NCBI RefSeq assembly: GCF_040676615.1
Contig: NZ_JBFAPI010000003.1
Span: 310,001-374,000 of the forward strand
Length of the DNA stretch: 64,000 nucleotides
Direction of reading: 5' to 3'
Source: Asanoa sp040676615
Lineage (GTDB): Bacteria > Actinomycetota > Actinomycetes > Mycobacteriales > Micromonosporaceae
In this document: positions 60,623 through 64,000 of the stretch, piece by piece
Layout of the letters: each line of letters opens with the position of its first letter
Position numbering within the stretch: position 1 is the stretch's first letter
Program-made: the position numbers and the translations under genes
Notes under the pieces: model-generated
Database searches by the model: none
What the model was told of the DNA's origin: nothing
The model's input: only the letters and a program-made list of their open reading frames with translations

Positions 60623-61018
60623 ATGACCGTGATCCCCGACGACCTGCGTTACAGCGAAGACCACCTGTGGGTACGCCCCGCTGGCGACGCGACGGTCCGG
60701 GTCGGCATCACCGATTTCGCGCAGGATTCCCTCGGCGACGTGGTGGACGTGACGCTGCCCGACCCGGGCGCCGGCATCAGCGCCGACGAGGCGTGCGGCG
60801 AGATCGAGTCGACCAAGTCACTCAGCGACCTGGTCGCTCCGGTCACCGGCACGGTGCGCACCCGCAACGACGCCCTGGACAGCAGCCCGGAACAGGTCAA
60901 CGAAGACCCGTACGGCGATGGCTGGTTGCTCGAAGTCTCGGTCGATCCGGCCACCCGCGAGGAGCAGTTGGCATCGTTGCTGAGCCCGTCGGCTTACCAG
61001 GACCTGGCTAGTGGGTGA
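60623..61018 (+). CDS. gcvH: Glycine cleavage system H protein
   Basis: Lipoate-carrying shuttle of the glycine cleavage system, 131 residues, cytoplasmic. Lipoyl lysine Lys65 in GEIESTKSLSD; N-terminal RYSEDHLWVRP and C-terminal NEDPYGDGWLLEV are typical. The gcvT and gcvP genes are not in the window, so this is a stand-alone or second H protein; stand-alone H can also supply lipoate. Its 3' end overlaps the convergent SRPBCC gene by 11 bases. Confidence 0.94.
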   Translation: MTVIPDDLRYSEDHLWVRPAGDATVRVGITDFAQDSLGDVVDVTLPDPGAGISADEACGEIESTKSLSDLVAPVTGTVRTRNDALDSSPEQVNEDPYGDGWLLEVSVDPATREEQLASLLSPSAYQDLASG

Positions 61019-61451
61019 CGCGCTCGCTTTCGCTTTCCAATGCCGTGAGCCAACCCTGCAGGCTGCCGTCCAGCGCGGCGCGCATCGCGCCCGGGTCGGC
61101 CCGGACCGGTTCACCGTTCCAGGACTCGGCCGTGTGCACCAGCACCGCGTGCTCGGATCGCGGCGTGAACGTCCACGTGTGCCGGGCTTCGATGCCGCTG
61201 GCCGTGCCGGTCCAGGCGATGCGGCGCATCGGCTCGTATTCGGTGATGGTCGAGGTGATGGTGAGGCCCTCGGTCTCCCAGTCGAAGGTGGCGCCGGCGC
61301 CGATCGGGTCGCGCAGGTTGGCGCTGGAGATGTGTCTGTTCCAGCGCGGCCAGCCGTCGATGTCGGCGTGCAGGTTCCAGAGCGTCGCCAACGGTGCCCG
61401 GATGATCCGCTCGACCTCGACGACGGCTGGGGCTTGGCGGTCGATGTCCAT
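61008..61451 (-). CDS. SRPBCC (Bet v 1-like) family protein
   Basis: 147 residues of the START/Bet v 1-like fold: VEVERIIRAPLATLWNLHADIDGWPRWNRHI at the start, GATFDWETEGLTITSTI and the long C-terminal helix GAMRAALDGSLQGWLTALESESE. The fold has a hydrophobic ligand cavity; ligand unknown. It is directly downstream of an alpha/beta hydrolase gene on the same strand and the two may be co-transcribed. Confidence 0.85.
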   Translation of the reverse strand: MDIDRQAPAVVEVERIIRAPLATLWNLHADIDGWPRWNRHISSANLRDPIGAGATFDWETEGLTITSTITEYEPMRRIAWTGTASGIEARHTWTFTPRSEHAVLVHTAESWNGEPVRADPGAMRAALDGSLQGWLTALESESERVTH

Positions 61452-61464
61452 GTCGGCAAACCCC

Positions 61465-62322
61465 CTACCACGCGGGGTCTTCGGCGGATTCGAGGAACTC
61501 GTTGACCCGGTTGCCGAAGTCTTCCGGGTATTGGAACAGCGCGCCGTGTGCCGCGTCCGGATAGAGGACCAGTTCGGCGTTCGGCAGGTGGCCCGCGAGG
61601 AGGAAGCTGTTGGGCGTCGGCACCATGATGTCGTGGTCGCCGTTGGCGACCAGCGTCGGCTGGCGCAGGCCGGCCAGCCGGGAGAACTTGCTCGGGTCCG
61701 GGATGCCCCAGTCGGCGATCGCGTCGATCTGCGCGTCGCGGGTCTCCAGTGAGGTCACCGCGTCCTGGTCGGTCTCCCGGCTGAAGACGCGCCCGATGTA
61801 GTCCATGCCCTTGGCCCGGCTGTCCTCGGACGGGGTGAAGAACAGGTAGAGCAGGTCCTCGGCGTCCTGCTCCTCCTTGAAGGCATGGCTCTGCAACTCG
61901 TCGGCCCATTTGTGGAACCCGCGGCCGCCCTCGGGCCCAGTGCCGGCCAGCACGAGCTGGCGCACCAGGTACGGGCGCATCAGGGTCAGCTCCTGCGCGA
62001 CGAACCCGCCCAGCGAGAAGCCGAGCAGGTCGATGTTGTGCAGGCCGAGGGCGTCGACGAACGAGATGATGTCGCGGGCGTAGTCGGGAATGTTGTGCGG
62101 CGTGCTGCCCGTGGAACGGCCCACACCGCTTGCATCGACCGTGATCACCTCGCGTTCCGCGGCGATCGTGTCGACCATGATCGGGTCCCACAGGTCGATG
62201 TTGCCGCGGAAACACTGCAGGAGCACCAGCGGTACGTCGGACTGCTTCCCGAAGCGCCGATAGGCGAAAGTGGTGCCGTTGTCGGCCTCGACGGTCAGCG
62301 TCGGCGATGTCAGTTGAGTCAT
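61465..62322 (-). CDS. Alpha/beta hydrolase
   Basis: 285 residues. Nucleophile elbow GFSLGGF (Ser in the middle), catalytic acid in VANGDHDIMVP and His in PDAAHGALFQYP. Cap domain between (LQSHAFKEEQDAEDLLYLFFTPSEDS). Similar to proline iminopeptidase/haloperoxidase-type hydrolases; substrate unknown. Start at ATG 62322 with AGAGGCAAG before it. Upstream to 62613 lies the promoter region shared with the divergent solute-binding protein. Confidence 0.87.
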   Translation of the reverse strand: MTQLTSPTLTVEADNGTTFAYRRFGKQSDVPLVLLQCFRGNIDLWDPIMVDTIAAEREVITVDASGVGRSTGSTPHNIPDYARDIISFVDALGLHNIDLLGFSLGGFVAQELTLMRPYLVRQLVLAGTGPEGGRGFHKWADELQSHAFKEEQDAEDLLYLFFTPSEDSRAKGMDYIGRVFSRETDQDAVTSLETRDAQIDAIADWGIPDPSKFSRLAGLRQPTLVANGDHDIMVPTPNSFLLAGHLPNAELVLYPDAAHGALFQYPEDFGNRVNEFLESAEDPAW

Positions 62323-62613
62323 GGACTTGCCTCTGCGGTCGGGTGGCACGGTCCTGCGTCCGACGCTACGCCCGATCGCGATCGGGCCGTCGTCGCGGCG
62401 GGTGACGCGCAGGCATGATCCGGACGATCGGGCCCATCCCGCCGCGCCGCCGGCGGCCTCGTCATCGGCGCGTCGACCAATCGCCACGGAGCGGCCTTCC
62501 GGCGTTGCCCGGCGGGCTGTCAGGGCCGCCGCATAGTGATCACCGACCGGCTCAGCCGGCAAAGGATCTATGACGCCGGGCCCAACCGTGGGTCGGCGCA
62601 GAAGGGAGGATCC

Positions 62614-63744
62614 GTGCGATTCTCGATTGCCCGCGGGACCGCCCTGGTAGCGGTCACCGCTGCGATGGTGGGCCTGACGGCCTGCTCACCTCCGTCAAGC
62701 AACAACAAGGCCGCCGCCAGTGACGCGGCCAAGGCCACCAGCGCCGCCGACCTCGGCGGGATCGACAAGCTGGTCGAGGCCGCCAAGAAGGAAGGCGCGC
62801 TCAACGTCATCGCGTTGCCTCCGGACTGGGCCAACTACGGCGAGATCACCAAGGCTTTCACCGCGAAGTACGGCATCACCGTCAACTCCGCGCAGCCCGA
62901 CGCTTCCAGCCAGGACGAGATCAACGCGGCCAAGCAGCTCAAGGGTCAGAGCGGCGCGCCGGACGTGTTCGACCTCGGTTCCTCGGTGGCGCTGGCCAAC
63001 ACCGCGACGTTCGCGCCCTACAAGGTCACCACGTGGGACGACATCCCGGCCGCGCTCAAGGAGGCCAGCGGCACCTGGGTCAACGACTACGGCGGCTACA
63101 TGTCGATCGGCTACGACTCGTCGAAGGTTCCGGCCCCGACCAGCGTCGCCGACCTGCTCAAGCCGGAGTTCAAGGGCAAGGTCGCCCTCAACGGTGACCC
63201 GACGCAGGCCGGCGCGGCGTTCAACGGCGTCGTCGCGGTCGCGCTCGGCAGCGGCGGTTCGGCCGACGACATCAGCAAGGGCGTCGACTTCTTCAAGGAC
63301 CTGAAGAAGTCGGGCAACTTCCTGCCCGTCGACCCGACGCCGGCGACGATCGAGTCGGGCCAGACGCCGGTCGTCTTCGACTGGGACTACCTCAACGTGG
63401 CTCAGGGCGCCAAGCTCAAGGGCAAGGTCGACTGGAAGACCGTCGTACCCGCCAACGCGGTTCTCGGCTCCTACTATGTCCAGGCCGTCAGCGCCGACGC
63501 GCCGCACCCCGCGGCCGCCCGGCTCTGGCAGGAGTTCCTCTACAGCGACGAGGGCCAGAACCTGTGGCTCAAGGGCGGCGCCCGGCCGGTGCGCGCCGAC
63601 GCCATGAAGGCGGCCGGCACGCTCGACAACGCGCTGTTCGAGGCGCTCCCGGCGGTCAGCGGCACGCCGGTCTTCCTTACCGAGGCACAGACCAAGACGG
63701 CCAACGACTATCTCGCCGCCAACTGGGCCAAGGCAATCGGTTAA
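62614..63744 (+). CDS. Extracellular solute-binding lipoprotein of an ABC importer
   Basis: 376 residues with a lipoprotein signal (AAMVGLTAC, Cys near 23). Family 1/iron-type binding protein fold: LVEAAKKEGALNVIALP, YGEITKAFTAKYGITVN, PDVFDLGSS and the C-terminal LYSDEGQNLWLKGGARPVR. Similar proteins bind Fe3+, thiamine, spermidine/putrescine or phosphonate compounds. The absence of conserved Tyr pairs makes the ligand uncertain. GTG 62614 has AAGGGAGGA four bases away. The permease gene follows after five bases. Confidence 0.88.
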   Translation: MRFSIARGTALVAVTAAMVGLTACSPPSSNNKAAASDAAKATSAADLGGIDKLVEAAKKEGALNVIALPPDWANYGEITKAFTAKYGITVNSAQPDASSQDEINAAKQLKGQSGAPDVFDLGSSVALANTATFAPYKVTTWDDIPAALKEASGTWVNDYGGYMSIGYDSSKVPAPTSVADLLKPEFKGKVALNGDPTQAGAAFNGVVAVALGSGGSADDISKGVDFFKDLKKSGNFLPVDPTPATIESGQTPVVFDWDYLNVAQGAKLKGKVDWKTVVPANAVLGSYYVQAVSADAPHPAAARLWQEFLYSDEGQNLWLKGGARPVRADAMKAAGTLDNALFEALPAVSGTPVFLTEAQTKTANDYLAANWAKAIG

Positions 63745-63749
63745 GGCCG

Positions 63750-64000
63750 ATGACCGCCCCCACAACGGGGACGATCGACCAGGTCAAGGCGCCGACCACC
63801 ACCGGTGTACGGTGTGGTCGGCGTCGCCGGTGGCTGCACCGCGACCTGCTCGGCGTCCTGCCGTTCTTCGTCTTCGTCACCATCTTCCTGTTCATCCCGA
63901 CGCTGGTCGTCGTGATCGGCGCGTTCGCCGGCGACGACGGCCGTCCGACGCTCGAGAACATCTCGGCCCTGTCCGACGGCTACATCGTCGACGCGTTCGT
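63750..64000 (+). CDS. ABC transporter permease (partial, cut by window end)
   Basis: Only the first 83 codons are present. ATG at 63750. A hydrophilic start is followed by one transmembrane helix (LLGVLPFFVFVTIFLFIPTLVVVIGAF) and the periplasmic part DDGRPTLENISALSDGYIVDAF, as in permeases of the spermidine/putrescine-iron type. It is the partner of the binding protein just upstream; the ATPase is presumably beyond the window. Confidence 0.85.
   Translation, partial: MTAPTTGTIDQVKAPTTTGVRCGRRRRWLHRDLLGVLPFFVFVTIFLFIPTLVVVIGAFAGDDGRPTLENISALSDGYIVDAF

Overview
The window is high-GC chromosomal DNA from a mycelial-type actinobacterium, most likely Micromonosporaceae. The family is my inference; the evidence is a WhiB3/WhiD-type protein, a BldM-like regulator, a GroEL1 with a His-rich tail, frequent GTG starts and several likely leaderless mRNAs. 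I found no rRNA, tRNA, CRISPR array, insertion sequence or prophage gene. Gene content is mostly core and vertically inherited, with a few accessory stretches.

Layout. (1) 1-18273 resembles the conserved groESL-whiB3-guaB-guaB3-choD-guaA neighbourhood of Mycobacterium (around Rv3396c-Rv3418c) and Streptomyces: chaperonins, a membrane sulfite-oxidase-like enzyme, WhiB3/WhiD, a BldM-like regulator with a degenerate receiver, a DUF5319 protein, two IMP-dehydrogenase-family proteins, a TMEM175-like channel, an M1 peptidase lipoprotein, an LCP protein, a ChoD-like GMC oxidoreductase, a two-component pair and GMP synthetase. (2) 18274-19446 is a gene-free stretch with a 15-bp GC minisatellite and a 62-nt palindromic element. 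(3) 19447-33890 holds a PspC protein, two double-Nudix proteins, pssA, a biotin-related cluster (BioQ-like repressor, three-site operator, bioY-ligase-thiolase-bioM-bioN), a two-domain phosphatidylserine decarboxylase and a PspC envelope-stress two-component cluster. (4) 34617-40744 is a five-gene oligopeptide ABC transporter in the order of Streptomyces bldK, followed by a MerR regulator and an acetyltransferase. (5) 42532-57705 is syntenic with Mycobacterium tuberculosis Rv0948c-Rv0957: chorismate mutase, UvrD1/PcrA, M23 peptidases, sucCD, PerM, purN and purH. (6) 57711-64000 is mixed: a lipoprotein, an ECF sigma factor with its co-transcribed membrane protein, a GNAT, gcvH, SRPBCC, an alpha/beta hydrolase and the start of a second ABC importer.

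The most notable observation is upstream of the chorismate mutase gene: a promoter (43048-43020), a 22-codon leader peptide with consecutive Tyr-Phe-Tyr-Tyr codons (43012-42944), a hairpin containing the two Tyr codons, and then a T-rich intrinsic terminator (42927-42899) before the structural gene. This is the layout of ribosome-mediated attenuation responding to Tyr/Phe. The next most interesting are the biotin cluster, whose thiolase has lost its second catalytic Cys and oxyanion Asn, and a hairpin that buries the ribosome binding site of the BldM-like gene. Functions are read from motifs and remembered family features; no search was run.
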